44,125 bases of DNA. It comes from an uncultured bacterium. GTDB taxonomy: Bacteria; Patescibacteriota; Minisyncoccia; Phycocordibacterales; UBA9973. The notes under the pieces are model-generated. The model was not told the DNA's origin. It searched no databases and saw only the letters and a program-made list of their open reading frames with translations. Shown piece after piece: positions 16,059-23,741 of the stretch. Within the stretch, counting starts at the first letter, position 1; each line of letters opens with the position of its first letter. The stretch covers positions 1 through 44,125 of the forward strand of contig CAIMAO010000006.1 of the NCBI GenBank assembly GCA_903838985.1. The letters run 5' to 3'. The position numbers and the translations under genes are program-made.

Positions 16059-16499
16059 ATGAGGTTCAATGAGAAAAAAATAAAAAGACAAATTGATTCA
16101 TTAAAACTATTTGGATGGATCTCTTGTTCTTTGTTGTTAGGTGTTTTAGTAACCATTCAGGTATTTTTTGGTAGTCAATTAGTAAATTTTTCAGATATTA
16201 TTTCCTTTATGGGTCTTACTTTAGTTTTTGCCTTATTTATTTCACCTATAGGATTTTGTTTACATTGGATTTTTAACATAGACAGTCATGAAAATAATAT
16301 TTATAACATAGCTTGGGATGATGGGAAAAGAGATACATTAAAAAACATGTCTTACGAAAATTATAAAGAAAGAACCAGGGAATGTTTATGTAATGAACCT
16401 TCATGCGCTAAGTGTTTAAGTGTTAATTGTGAAGATAGTGAGTGTAAAACACACACCCAAGAAGCTAAAAATTTGTGGAGAAAGAACAATAAAAAATAA
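16059..16499 (+). CDS. Two-pass membrane protein with cysteine-rich C-terminal tail
   Basis: A 146-aa protein. Two hydrophobic segments lie at about 19-40 and 47-73 (ISCSLLLGVLVTIQVFF, IISFMGLTLVFALFISPIG). The tail, about 108-135, packs six cysteines and a histidine (CLCNEPSCAKCLSVNC, SECKTH), spaced like a zinc- or metal-binding knuckle. No family recognised. It is in the same direction as the 15805 gene, so the two may share a transcript. It could be a sensor or anchoring factor of the element. Confidence 0.6.
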   Translation: MRFNEKKIKRQIDSLKLFGWISCSLLLGVLVTIQVFFGSQLVNFSDIISFMGLTLVFALFISPIGFCLHWIFNIDSHENNIYNIAWDDGKRDTLKNMSYENYKERTRECLCNEPSCAKCLSVNCEDSECKTHTQEAKNLWRKNNKK

Positions 16500-16523
16500 A
16501 ATATTGTTATATACTCAAAACTT

Positions 16524-16904
16524 CTATTCTTTTCTAGAAGGTTGATTGATATTTTTTGTTAGAGTATCTATCTCATCTTCTAACTCCCAATTATCTAATA
16601 TTTTTCCCATGCCATCAGAGTTATTTTTTACACTAATTTCTTGAGAAGGACGGCCAAAGACTCTGTTTAATAAATATTCAATAACTTTTGGATTTGGCTT
16701 CCCATTGTTACCCTTAAGAGCAATTTCAATATAGGCATCAATTAATTTATCCATTTTACTTAGAATCTTTTGTTGTAAAAATTCATAAATTTCCTCCTTT
16801 TCTAGAGTAGCCTTGCGTTTGCCATGTTTCCCTATAAAAGGGCTCTGTAAGGCCTTATTTAAGGCTTTACGCTGTATTTCAGGTTGTAATGCAAAAGTCT
16901 TCAT
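16524..16904 (-). CDS. Small protein resembling phage small-terminase-type proteins
   Basis: A 126-aa, mostly helical protein. The segment PFIGKHGKRKATLEKEE, then DAYIEIALKGNNGKPNPKVI and EYLLNRVFGRPSQ resemble the pattern (rows of helices followed by EYLLDRxxGKPxQ) seen in phage small-terminase/DUF5681-like proteins that bind DNA. This is pattern recognition, not a firm match. TATAAT lies 6 bases before the ATG. If correct, it would point to a phage-satellite character for the island. Confidence 0.45.
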   Translation of the reverse strand: MKTFALQPEIQRKALNKALQSPFIGKHGKRKATLEKEEIYEFLQQKILSKMDKLIDAYIEIALKGNNGKPNPKVIEYLLNRVFGRPSQEISVKNNSDGMGKILDNWELEDEIDTLTKNINQPSRKE

Positions 16905-17117
16905 ACCTTAATTATACAACAACTAATTAAACCTATTAAAAGCTGTGGAAAACTATTAAGTTATTCCTTAATATCACAATTTAATGAGAAGTGTACATAA
17001 TGGAGATATCTAATTAAAAAATTCAAGAGAGATTAGCCTACATAAAATAAAGAAATATATTTACAACTTGTATTTAATAATTAATATAATTTTAGATGTT
17101 ATCGTAGTAGATTAATA

Positions 17118-17462
17118 TTATTTCTTCTTTTGTAAAAGTAAGTCAATTTTATAATTTTGTTCTTCTACTTTATTTTTCAATATCTCGTAATTAGAAGATT
17201 TATTATTCCAAGAATCCCAAAGCATTGTTGAAACTGCAACAAACATTCCAGCAAAGCCGATAAATAAAACAACAACCAATCCTACTACAATCTCGTGAGT
17301 AAATTTTACCATTTTAGGTATACTTTGTGTGTTGGTATTCTCTCCATAATTTGTATTTTTTGCACCTTCTGGTGGTGGTATTTCAGGTACTTTAATCTTT
17401 GGTGTTCTTTTAACCTTTTCTGTTGTTGTTTCAGTTGTATTAGGCATAAAATTTTCTAGCAT
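17118..17462 (-). CDS. Small membrane protein with proline-rich N-terminus and C-terminal coiled coil
   Basis: A 114-aa protein. Residues about 1-45 are polar and proline/threonine-rich (TPKIKVPEIPPPEG). Residues about 58-82 are a membrane helix (EIVVGLVVVLFIGFAGMF), and about 90-114 form a short coiled coil (EILKNKVEEQNYKIDLLLQKKK). The start may be the second methionine at 17447. It overlaps the end of the upstream 77-aa gene, so translation is probably coupled. Unknown function. Confidence 0.55.
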   Translation of the reverse strand: MLENFMPNTTETTTEKVKRTPKIKVPEIPPPEGAKNTNYGENTNTQSIPKMVKFTHEIVVGLVVVLFIGFAGMFVAVSTMLWDSWNNKSSNYEILKNKVEEQNYKIDLLLQKKK

Positions 17463-17673
17463 CGAAAACTCTTACTTCTCCCGTGGAAGTATTCACGAAC
17501 CCTTTTAATGGATAACCAGTATTAGTGTTTATATTCATCATAACTGAAGAAGCAGGTGTCATCTCAACCATAGTATTAAAACCATTGATTGGAATCCATG
17601 GGCCAGGAGGATAATATGTATTAAGCCAATTCTGCCAATTTATTATTGCTTGTTGATTTATTCGTGGTGGCAT
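17440..17673 (-). CDS. Small tryptophan/proline-rich protein, unknown function
   Basis: A 77-aa protein (MPPRINQQAIINWQNWLNTY start), with no membrane segment or signal peptide. It overlaps the next gene by up to 23 bp in another frame, typical of coupled small mobile-element genes. Not recognised. Confidence 0.5.
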   Translation of the reverse strand: MPPRINQQAIINWQNWLNTYYPPGPWIPINGFNTMVEMTPASSVMMNINTNTGYPLKGFVNTSTGEVRVFDARKFYA

Positions 17674-17755
17674 AAATTTAATAAATCAATTATACATCTT
17701 TTTAAGTATTTTCATAGTGCTATAATTTAATTATTATCAATTAATTACTAATTTT

Positions 17756-17893
17756 ATGGTAAAAAATGAGAAAACTAGTAAAAGTATAGGCACACTTGCT
17801 TCCAGGGCAATTCGTGGATTGCCTCTTACAAAACAGGAGATAAAGAGGCTTGGAGCAAGTGCACTTACCCAACGCCCTGATAAAAAGAAGTAG
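17756..17893 (+). CDS. Short basic protein (45 aa)
   Basis: It reads MVKNEKTSKSIGTLASRAIR, then GLPLTKQEIKRLGASALTQR and PDKKK. The pattern of a small basic protein with ASRAIR/SALTQ repeats resembles short proteins that often accompany mobile elements and plasmids; I cannot name the family. TATAAT lies at about 17720, some 30 bases upstream. A hairpin AAAGAAGTA/TACTTCTTT at 17884-17910 overlaps the stop and may be its terminator. Confidence 0.6.
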   Translation: MVKNEKTSKSIGTLASRAIRGLPLTKQEIKRLGASALTQRPDKKK

Positions 17894-18044
17894 TTTTTTA
17901 TTACTTCTTTGGAAATAGAAGTCACCTTCGTATAAAGTAGTATATTTTTTACGTTGTTTTTCATTTTATTAATTTTATCTACCTTATAAAGACTCATATG
18001 TTGAAAACTACAATAAATTTGAAAAAGTGATAAAATCATTATTA

Positions 18045-19451
18045 ATGGAAAATATATCTGCTGAAGAAAATAAACAACTTGAATATGAAAATAAAAAACT
18101 AGAGGGTTTTTTGAAATACCCAAATGAATCAAAAGAAGTAGATTATAAAAACTCAGAACAATTATCAAAAGATAATGTTTTCAGCTATAAATTAATTAAA
18201 CATATTATTGGTTTCGCTAATTCGGGTGGTGGTTATATTGTTATAGGATATAAAGAAAACAATAAAAAAATTCCCGAACCAGATTTAGAAATATCTGATA
18301 ACATCGTAAATTCTTATGATGTTAGCACTTTAGCTGAAATGGTTGAGTCTTTTATTGGAGCTCATAATAAAATAGATCTAAATATTTATAAGATAGAAAA
18401 TCCAGAAAATAAAAAAATATATCCAATTATTAAAATAAGAGGATTTAACAAAAATCCATTTTTTTGTGTTAAAGATTATATAGATAAAACAACAAATCAT
18501 TTTATATTAAAGAAAAACTCTTTATATATAAGAATCGCCTCTGCTAGAACAATTGAACTAGCTACTCCAGATGAGTGGGAAAAGTTAATTGACCAAGCTG
18601 TTATAAAAAAACAGGATGAACTCCTCTTTAGATTTAAGATTTTATTAAAAGATGTTGGATTGATATCACAGAATGAAAAAAAGATAGATAAAAAATTTGT
18701 TGATGAAAAAGATTTTGATAACAAAAAAAATATTGAAAGATATAATGGGTTTATTGATGAAATAAAAAAAGATTACGGATATGAAAAAAACATACCAGGT
18801 TTTATAATAAACCATAGAATTATTGATAAACATGTTTGGAAGAAGGATCAATTAATAGAAGCAATGGAATCTTCTAAACAAAAAAACACAGGGTTCCCGA
18901 TAGGTACTATGTATAGATATGGTTCTAAAGAATTTATGCCTGAGCCACTTATTGATTGTATAAAACTAAAAATTAGTTCCAGTTTTGATGATACCTACGA
19001 CTTTTGGAAATTATATGATGATGGCAACTTTTTATTTTTTAGAAACTTTGAGGAAGATTCAAGTACACAAGGAAAAGAAAAGAGAGTTTTATGGTTTGAC
19101 ACTAGAATCTGGAGAATAATTGAGTCTATAAAACATATGGTAAGTTTATATAAAAACTTAGTAGTAGAACCAACAGAAAAAATTGTATTTGAAATAAGAC
19201 ACTCTGGAATAGAAAATAGAGAGTTAGCTTCTGGTAATCAAAGAAGATTGATGTGGTCCCACAATACAACCAAATCTATTACTGAAGTTCTTTGGTCAAA
19301 AGAAGCAACGATAGATGAATTTATGATAAATAGTGAAGAATATGCTAAAGAATGTGCAAGGGATCTTTTTTTAATGTTTGATTATTGGAAACCAGAGGAA
19401 TTAGTTTTAGATAGTGTAATTGAAGAATATAATAAATCTTGGGTTGGATAA
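18045..19451 (+). CDS. AlbA_2 / Schlafen-type putative nucleic-acid-binding protein
   Basis: A 468-aa protein from the ATG at 18045 (TAAAAT lies 8 bases upstream; an in-frame GTG at 18027 would overlap that box). Residues about 20-190 match the AlbA_2 (Schlafen AAA_4-type) domain: NESKEVDYK, then HIIGFANSGGGYIVIGYKE (about 52-70), then SLYIRIASARTIELATPDEWEKLI (about 160-183). The long C-terminal part (190-468) has no fold I recognise, though it contains aromatic-rich runs (YDFWKLYDDGNFLFFRNFEE). Such proteins are common in defence islands and as regulators. The next gene starts 8 bp later. Confidence 0.75.
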   Translation: MENISAEENKQLEYENKKLEGFLKYPNESKEVDYKNSEQLSKDNVFSYKLIKHIIGFANSGGGYIVIGYKENNKKIPEPDLEISDNIVNSYDVSTLAEMVESFIGAHNKIDLNIYKIENPENKKIYPIIKIRGFNKNPFFCVKDYIDKTTNHFILKKNSLYIRIASARTIELATPDEWEKLIDQAVIKKQDELLFRFKILLKDVGLISQNEKKIDKKFVDEKDFDNKKNIERYNGFIDEIKKDYGYEKNIPGFIINHRIIDKHVWKKDQLIEAMESSKQKNTGFPIGTMYRYGSKEFMPEPLIDCIKLKISSSFDDTYDFWKLYDDGNFLFFRNFEEDSSTQGKEKRVLWFDTRIWRIIESIKHMVSLYKNLVVEPTEKIVFEIRHSGIENRELASGNQRRLMWSHNTTKSITEVLWSKEATIDEFMINSEEYAKECARDLFLMFDYWKPEELVLDSVIEEYNKSWVG

Positions 19452-19459
19452 AATAATTT

Positions 19460-20551
19460 ATGGATGAAAACAATAAAATAAAATATTCTAATACTTTTTC
19501 TCATCTTGCGGAAGATTTAATAAGATCACAAAAAATATTTAAGACATCTGTGGAACCGTACTTAAGTACAATACAAAATATGTCTAATTCGGTAGTTACA
19601 ATTGGACAAAAAATAGAACCACTTTTGAAAATACAACAACAATTAACTGATTCAACTTACTCAATAAATTCTATTATACAGAAAACACCCACCATAGACT
19701 TCAATCAATTTTCTTATATTTCAGAAAAAACTATACAAACAAAGACAAGCCTAGAGATGATTCAAGATTTTGCATTAAAAAGTAATTCTCTTTTTAATGC
19801 AACAAACTATGATTTTTTAATAAACCCTATAAGCTCAACCTTAAATATAGCCGTAGACAACGTAGCATTACAACAAAAGAATATATTGAAAGATCTTGAT
19901 TCAATAGTTAAAATAGGAACTATCGTTTCTCCAAAATTCAATGAGTGGGACAGTACATCACTAAAAATCAATAATATTGCTCTAAACGCACTAAGGGAGT
20001 CCCCTTATTTATTTCCTAGCCCAAGAATAACGACAATTCCTTTTTCAAGAGACCCCACCACTGAAAGAATAGAAAAATTAGAGAATGAAGTTAAATATCT
20101 AAAAAATAAAAAAGAAAAGAATATAATTATTGAAATTAATTACGAAGTAGAAAAACTATTATTAGAGATACATGGTCCTTTATCCAAAATGTTTAAGGGA
20201 GCTTATGAAGTTATTGATCAAAACGATGATTCCCTAGCACAATCTGCAGAATCTATGACTCGTCTTTTAGAAAATTTACCCTTTCATTTAGTAAAAGAAT
20301 TCAAGCCTAAAGAAAAAATCAAGGAAAAAATTATAAAAGAAATCTTAGCAAAACATTTATCTTTAGAATCTAATTCATTAGATGAAATAAACCATCCTCT
20401 TATTACACAACAACATCAGTTTTATGAGACTTTTAGCCAAATCAGACATAGGAATAATAAAATATATTCAGAATTTGAAAAGGATCCTGCAAGATACAAA
20501 GCGTTGCTTATTCAAGTGGAAGGCTTTCTTTATCAATTAATAAAAGGATAA
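19460..20551 (+). CDS. Helical partner protein of the AlbA_2 gene, possible HEPN-like C-terminus
   Basis: A 363-aa protein with no membrane segment. Residues 1-200 are polar and helical, with a coiled-coil tendency (IGQKIEPLLKIQQQLTDS, RIEKLENEVKYLKNKKEK at about 200-217). Residues about 220-363 form an all-helical domain with LAQSAESMTRLLENLP and, near the end, QIRHRNNKIYSEF (R329-H330). This is somewhat like HEPN or pPIWI-associated domains seen in defence loci, but the canonical RxxxxH is not exact. The spacing of 8 bp shows co-expression with the AlbA_2 protein. Function unknown. Confidence 0.65.
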   Translation: MDENNKIKYSNTFSHLAEDLIRSQKIFKTSVEPYLSTIQNMSNSVVTIGQKIEPLLKIQQQLTDSTYSINSIIQKTPTIDFNQFSYISEKTIQTKTSLEMIQDFALKSNSLFNATNYDFLINPISSTLNIAVDNVALQQKNILKDLDSIVKIGTIVSPKFNEWDSTSLKINNIALNALRESPYLFPSPRITTIPFSRDPTTERIEKLENEVKYLKNKKEKNIIIEINYEVEKLLLEIHGPLSKMFKGAYEVIDQNDDSLAQSAESMTRLLENLPFHLVKEFKPKEKIKEKIIKEILAKHLSLESNSLDEINHPLITQQHQFYETFSQIRHRNNKIYSEFEKDPARYKALLIQVEGFLYQLIKG

Positions 20552-20743
20552 ATTATATTAATTGATAATTTACCAATAAATTTGCTATTATAGAAACAGT
20601 CGATTTTTATTAAAAATAATTATACTTGTATACATTTTTAGAAGACTTATTTAATGTTCTCGAAATGGGATATGGTTCACTTAGCTTAAACAGCTTTAGT
20701 GATTAAATTACATTTTAGATATATTTTATAAAGGTTTTTACAT

Positions 20744-20815
20744 GGCCCTATCGTCTAACGGCTAGGACGTATCCTTCTCAAGGATAAAATCAGAGTCCGA
20801 TTCTCTGTAGGGTCA
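20744..20815 (+). tRNA. tRNA-Glu (anticodon CTC)
   Basis: A 72-nt cloverleaf: acceptor GGCCCTA/TAGGGTC (one G-T pair), D arm GTCT/GGAC, anticodon stem TATCC/GGATA with loop TTCTCAA (CTC), T arm CAGAG/CTCTG, discriminator A, CCA not encoded. It is the right-hand direct repeat of the island; the left copy has a changed acceptor 3' strand. Confidence 0.93.
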
Positions 20816-20837
20816 CAGATTTTAATTAAATATATTC

Positions 20838-21674
20838 TTAAAAATTTTGATTCAAATAGTCAAATACCTTTTGGAAATTTCTAGCTTTTTGAACAGCATC
20901 AGCTTTTTCCATTCCAAACCATTTAATATGTTCCGCTAGTTCAGCAATTCTAGTTAGGGCACCCCTCCATGCCATTTGTTCAATGTTGGGAACTTGTTTA
21001 AATACTTCTAATTCTTCTATGGTAGCGTTTCCCCAATTTATGGCATCAGCAAGCATAATACCTTCGGCAAAACCATTCGGGGCCCAAACACCAGAAAAAT
21101 CTATAAGAGCTGGTGGCAAAATTTCGTCTAAAAGAAAATTTTGGTACATATCACCATGAACTAGTTGCCTATCTTCTGGCAAAGGTTTTAAATGTGGTTT
21201 AATTTGGTTATATAAATCCATAAATTCTTGATCGTAATTAAATTCTTTTTGACTGAGTGCTACCCAATTACCAGTAGACCATGGGCCCTTTGGAGTTTTT
21301 AAGCCTTCAGGTTGGGGAACTCCCTTTAACAGTTCATGAAATGCACGACTAGCTTTTAATTTTTTATCATATTGTCCTTTTACATGTTCTCCTTTCAAAA
21401 AAGTCCAAGCTACATAGCCCTTATGTGCCCAATCGCCATGGATTGATTTTATTGGTCTATGAAAACGCACTTCCGAACTTTCTGGCAAACTACTAAAAAC
21501 TCGAGCTCTCCACTCAGTGCCACTTTTCCCTCCTGCTGGTTTCAAAACAATGTTCCCAGCGACATATGAAGTATTTTGACCACCTTTGAGTGGAACTGGT
21601 TCTTTATTTGAGCCGAAAGCTCTGGCTATTTCTATAGTAGGAGGGGCAATTTTTACCCCATAATTTATTTTCAT
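20838..21674 (-). CDS. APH-fold kinase-like protein (TIGR02569-like)
   Basis: A 278-aa protein. PVPLKGGQNTSYVAGNIVLKP (about 28-48) is the nucleotide-loop/lysine region. RQLVHGDMYQNFLLDE (about 190-205) is the catalytic HGDxxxxN loop and ALIDFSGVW the metal-binding aspartate. It resembles actinobacterial TIGR02569 proteins and aminoglycoside phosphotransferases; the substrate is unknown and there is no sign that it confers resistance. TATAAT 9 bases before the ATG at 21674 rules out an earlier TTG start. Its stop is 23 bp from the intact tRNA-Glu, just outside the island. Confidence 0.8.
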   Translation of the reverse strand: MKINYGVKIAPPTIEIARAFGSNKEPVPLKGGQNTSYVAGNIVLKPAGGKSGTEWRARVFSSLPESSEVRFHRPIKSIHGDWAHKGYVAWTFLKGEHVKGQYDKKLKASRAFHELLKGVPQPEGLKTPKGPWSTGNWVALSQKEFNYDQEFMDLYNQIKPHLKPLPEDRQLVHGDMYQNFLLDEILPPALIDFSGVWAPNGFAEGIMLADAINWGNATIEELEVFKQVPNIEQMAWRGALTRIAELAEHIKWFGMEKADAVQKARNFQKVFDYLNQNF

Positions 21675-21774
21675 ATACCTATTATTATACAAAATTTAAA
21701 TTAAAACTCCTAAATCCCCTTATATTATCTAGAATCGAGTTCCAATAAATTACCCGTAGTCACAAAGCACAAAA

Positions 21775-21804
21775 AAAGCCTTCCTGTTTGCACAGGAAGG
21801 CTTT
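21775..21804 (-). terminator. Terminator for the 21836 gene
   Basis: The hairpin AAAGCCTTCCTG ... CAGGAAGGCTTT is followed on the minus strand by a run of T. It lies about 30 bp past the stop of the 107-aa gene. Confidence 0.9.
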
Positions 21805-21835
21805 GTACATCAACATCTGCTATGGCCAACAGACG

Positions 21836-22159
21836 TCAAATCTTTTTTATTATATAAGTTCCTTGAGAACTTCTATCATTTTCAAAAGATAAGGAAATTA
21901 CATAAGGACTGAATGGGAAAGACATAGTGCATTCCTCTTCATTAAAAGAGATACCTTGTTTTACCAATTCTTCAAAATTTAATTGAAGAGGTTCAAGTTT
22001 AACATCTTCTAATTTAAACTCAATTTTAATCTCTTTGCCCTTTGACATATCTGATCTATGAATATTAAATAACCCTCGAAAAGTATCATTTTCTAAGATT
22101 AAAAACTCCCCCTCTAACTCAGAAATATTTTTCTTTAAAACATTCAACAGACCCTTCAT
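21836..22159 (-). CDS. Orphan protein, unknown function
   Basis: A 107-aa, soluble, beta-rich-looking protein (MKGLLNVLKKNISELEGEF start, EIKIEFKLEDVKLEPLQLNF in the middle). No known family. A GAGG Shine-Dalgarno site lies about 8 bases before the ATG. The only clear promoter upstream on this strand is at 22441-22469, beyond the candidate RNA at 22255-22434. Expression may therefore depend on read-through of that RNA's terminator. Confidence 0.65.
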   Translation of the reverse strand: MKGLLNVLKKNISELEGEFLILENDTFRGLFNIHRSDMSKGKEIKIEFKLEDVKLEPLQLNFEELVKQGISFNEEECTMSFPFSPYVISLSFENDRSSQGTYIIKKI

Positions 22160-22254
22160 AGGAACCTCAAATTTATATTGAAAAAGATAATTATTTAGAA
22201 CATTTGAAAAGACAATAACACATTACTAAAAATAAATCAAACCTCCCTAAAAAG

Positions 22255-22282
22255 CAAAAAACCCTAGAAAGAATTTTTCTAG
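22255..22282 (-). terminator. Terminator or attenuator of the minus-strand RNA
   Basis: The hairpin CTAGAAA/TTTTCTAG is followed on the minus strand by GGTTTTTTG. It lies about 100 bases upstream of the 107-aa gene's ATG. Confidence 0.75.
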
Positions 22283-22434
22283 AGCATTGTTTTTGATACT
22301 TTTTGTATCAAATGATGATTTATTTAAAGAACTAAATAATAATATGCACCCTAGTCTTCTGGGCTGCTGAGGCTTCACTTGTTGGGGAGTACAAGCGAAA
22401 GAAGACATCGGGTGCACGGGTCGGGCTGTTGTTT
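22255..22434 (-). ncRNA. Candidate structured RNA or leader, about 180 nt
   Basis: It starts just after a TTGACT-N17-TATATT promoter and ends at a T-run terminator. It folds into nested stems TGCACCC/GGGTGCA (22345-22416), GTCTTC/GAAGAC and CTTGT/ACAAG, then a separate hairpin TTGATAC/GTATCAA. It lacks the SRP GGAAG/GCAG loop, tmRNA and RNase P signatures. It could be a small RNA or an attenuating leader of the 107-aa gene. Confidence 0.55.
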
Positions 22435-22440
22435 GTATAT

Positions 22441-22469
22441 AATATACTACTTTCCAAAAATAAAGTCAA
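22441..22469 (-). promoter_or_regulatory. Minus-strand promoter of the candidate RNA
   Basis: TTGACT (22469-22464), 17-base spacer, TATATT (22446-22441). It is divergent from the plus-strand promoter 15 bp away. Confidence 0.75.
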
Positions 22470-22484
22470 CTCTACTTTCTAAGA

Positions 22485-22513
22485 TTGACAATGTATGAAA
22501 AGATATGTTAAAT
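22485..22513 (+). promoter_or_regulatory. Plus-strand promoter of the 22550 gene
   Basis: TTGACA (22485-22490), 17-base spacer, TTAAAT (22508-22513). Confidence 0.6.
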
Positions 22514-22549
22514 TTTAGAAAAGCACATAAACAACCAGAAAGGGTTTCT

Positions 22550-23011
22550 ATGTTCAGTATACTTGAATATTCAAGCTTAGTTCCTTCTCTATTGTTTTCT
22601 TATATTTTTGGTCAGATAGTAAAAATATCTAACCACACAATATATCGCGGTGAAATTAAAACCGTAGAAATTATAGAAAACAAAATAATAATTACTTTGG
22701 GTTGGAATCTTAAAAAAGAACTTGGAAGTAATATTTGGATGAAAGATAATCATTTAGAATATGTCATAAACATAAATCAGTTATATATTTTTGAAGAAAT
22801 AATAACTGAAATGGATGATGATTTATTCTTTATGCCAGCAATGGGAAGTGATAGATTTTTCTTATACAAACAAAGCAGTAATAAATTGATTACTCCAACA
22901 GAAGAATTAATTTCTACTACAAATGTTAACAGAAATTTCTTGAAAAAGTTGCTGAACCCTTTCAGGATTCCTCAGCAAAAAAGATTACAAAGAAAAAGAT
23001 GGGTAAATTAG
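22550..23011 (+). CDS. Orphan protein with N-terminal hydrophobic segment
   Basis: A 153-aa protein of no known family. Residues about 5-25 (EYSSLVPSLLFSYIFGQIV) are moderately hydrophobic, the middle is beta-rich (IYRGEIKTVEIIENKIIITLG), and the C-terminus is very basic (RIPQQKRLQRKRW). The start at 22550 is chosen because AGAAAGGG lies 5 bases upstream, while the earlier in-frame ATG at 22505 falls inside the promoter. It has its own promoter and terminator. Confidence 0.65.
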   Translation: MFSILEYSSLVPSLLFSYIFGQIVKISNHTIYRGEIKTVEIIENKIIITLGWNLKKELGSNIWMKDNHLEYVININQLYIFEEIITEMDDDLFFMPAMGSDRFFLYKQSSNKLITPTEELISTTNVNRNFLKKLLNPFRIPQQKRLQRKRWVN

Positions 23012-23015
23012 TCAA

Positions 23016-23055
23016 GGCTCATCACTAAGAGGTCATCTCTAGTGATGAGCCTTTT
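23016..23055 (+). terminator. Terminator of the 22550 gene
   Basis: GGCTCATCACTA pairs with TAGTGATGAGCC, followed by TTTT; it begins 5 bp after the stop codon. Confidence 0.9.
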
Positions 23056-23082
23056 AGTTTCAATTTCTTAAATTTAATACTT

Positions 23083-23664
23083 CTATTTTTTCTTTTTTAA
23101 ATTATCTATTTCTTTTTTAAGATTTTTTATATGTACTTCTAATTTTTCTGTGCGATCTGATAATTTAGTTTCTAAATGATTAGCATGCTTAGCCAATGTT
23201 TCTGCTACGAGCATTATTTCTGTCACATCCTCCATGGCAAGAAGTATGATAGGTGGAAATATTTTTGTGCTAGTGTTTTCTTTAAAGTGAATTTGGCGCG
23301 CATTTAGTATCATCACTTTCTTACCGATAAATGGAAACTCATGTATGACTTCGAAACCTTTAAAAAAACTATTTTTAGGTAATATATCTTCCAAAAGTTT
23401 ACGTAACGCAGGAATATCCCATTGACCGTTGCCAAGTTCATACACAACTTTATTCTCAGTATCTTTTTGTTCGACTTGAAATGTTCTATAAAAAGAATCA
23501 TTGGCCGTCATCACACGCAAATCTTTATTTAAAATTAAAATCGGCTCTCTAACGACATCCACGACCGTTTTTATATATGTCCAACTCTCTTCCCATAAAT
23601 GTTCAATCAAATTATCCCCTGCTGGTTTCAAAATTTGTTCCATATTTTTTTTATTTGTTTGCAT
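23083..23664 (-). CDS. PAS-domain protein with C-terminal coiled coil
   Basis: A 193-aa protein. The PAS domain spans about 25-140: VVREPILILNKDLRVMTAND, SFYRTFQVEQKDTENKVVY, ELGNGQWDIPALRKLLEDIL and MILNARQI, the sequence type found in CheR/histidine-kinase-linked PAS domains. Residues about 150-193 form a coiled coil rich in K and L. There is no kinase, GGDEF or output domain, so it must act through a partner. It is divergently arranged with the sigma-factor gene, which may be that partner. A second start exists at 23643. Confidence 0.8.
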   Translation of the reverse strand: MQTNKKNMEQILKPAGDNLIEHLWEESWTYIKTVVDVVREPILILNKDLRVMTANDSFYRTFQVEQKDTENKVVYELGNGQWDIPALRKLLEDILPKNSFFKGFEVIHEFPFIGKKVMILNARQIHFKENTSTKIFPPIILLAMEDVTEIMLVAETLAKHANHLETKLSDRTEKLEVHIKNLKKEIDNLKKKK

Positions 23665-23741
23665 ATAAATATTGACGCAAAAGAGCTTATTTTATTACAA
23701 CTCGCTATATATAGTACGAAGTGCTATACTTAACCTCATAA

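Larger units (their letters stand above)
13375..20815 (+). mobile_element. Putative integrative element bounded by tRNA-Glu direct repeats
   Basis: A 67-bp direct repeat of a tRNA-Glu gene (13375-13441 and 20744-20810) brackets about 7.4 kb. Inside are a tyrosine recombinase next to the left repeat, a winged-helix protein, hairpin-rich non-coding DNA, several small membrane or unknown proteins, a small-terminase-like protein and a two-gene cargo. No structural phage, relaxase or type IV secretion genes are visible, so it would be a small satellite-like or genomic-island element. The right tRNA is intact. Exact ends are inferred; a 12-bp tRNA-like fragment at 13300 offers an alternative left edge. 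Confidence 0.65.

Noticed and set aside
17737-18168. 143-codon minus-strand reading frame
   Set aside because: Its hydrophobic, low-complexity translation is the antisense of AT-rich coding DNA: it overlaps the AlbA_2 gene start and the 45-aa gene, both of which have better sequence character.
20838-21674. Aminoglycoside resistance gene
   Set aside because: The kinase motifs fit the APH fold generally, but the N-terminal pattern is closer to uncharacterised TIGR02569-like proteins; resistance cannot be claimed.
22255-22434. Identification of the minus-strand RNA as SRP RNA, 6S RNA or tmRNA
   Set aside because: The SRP GGAAG/GCAG tetraloop region, the 6S central bubble pattern and the tmRNA tRNA-like ends are not visible; left as unclassified.
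22505-22549. Upstream ATG for the orphan gene at 22550
   Set aside because: It lies within the promoter -10 region, and the AGAAAGGG Shine-Dalgarno site points to 22550.
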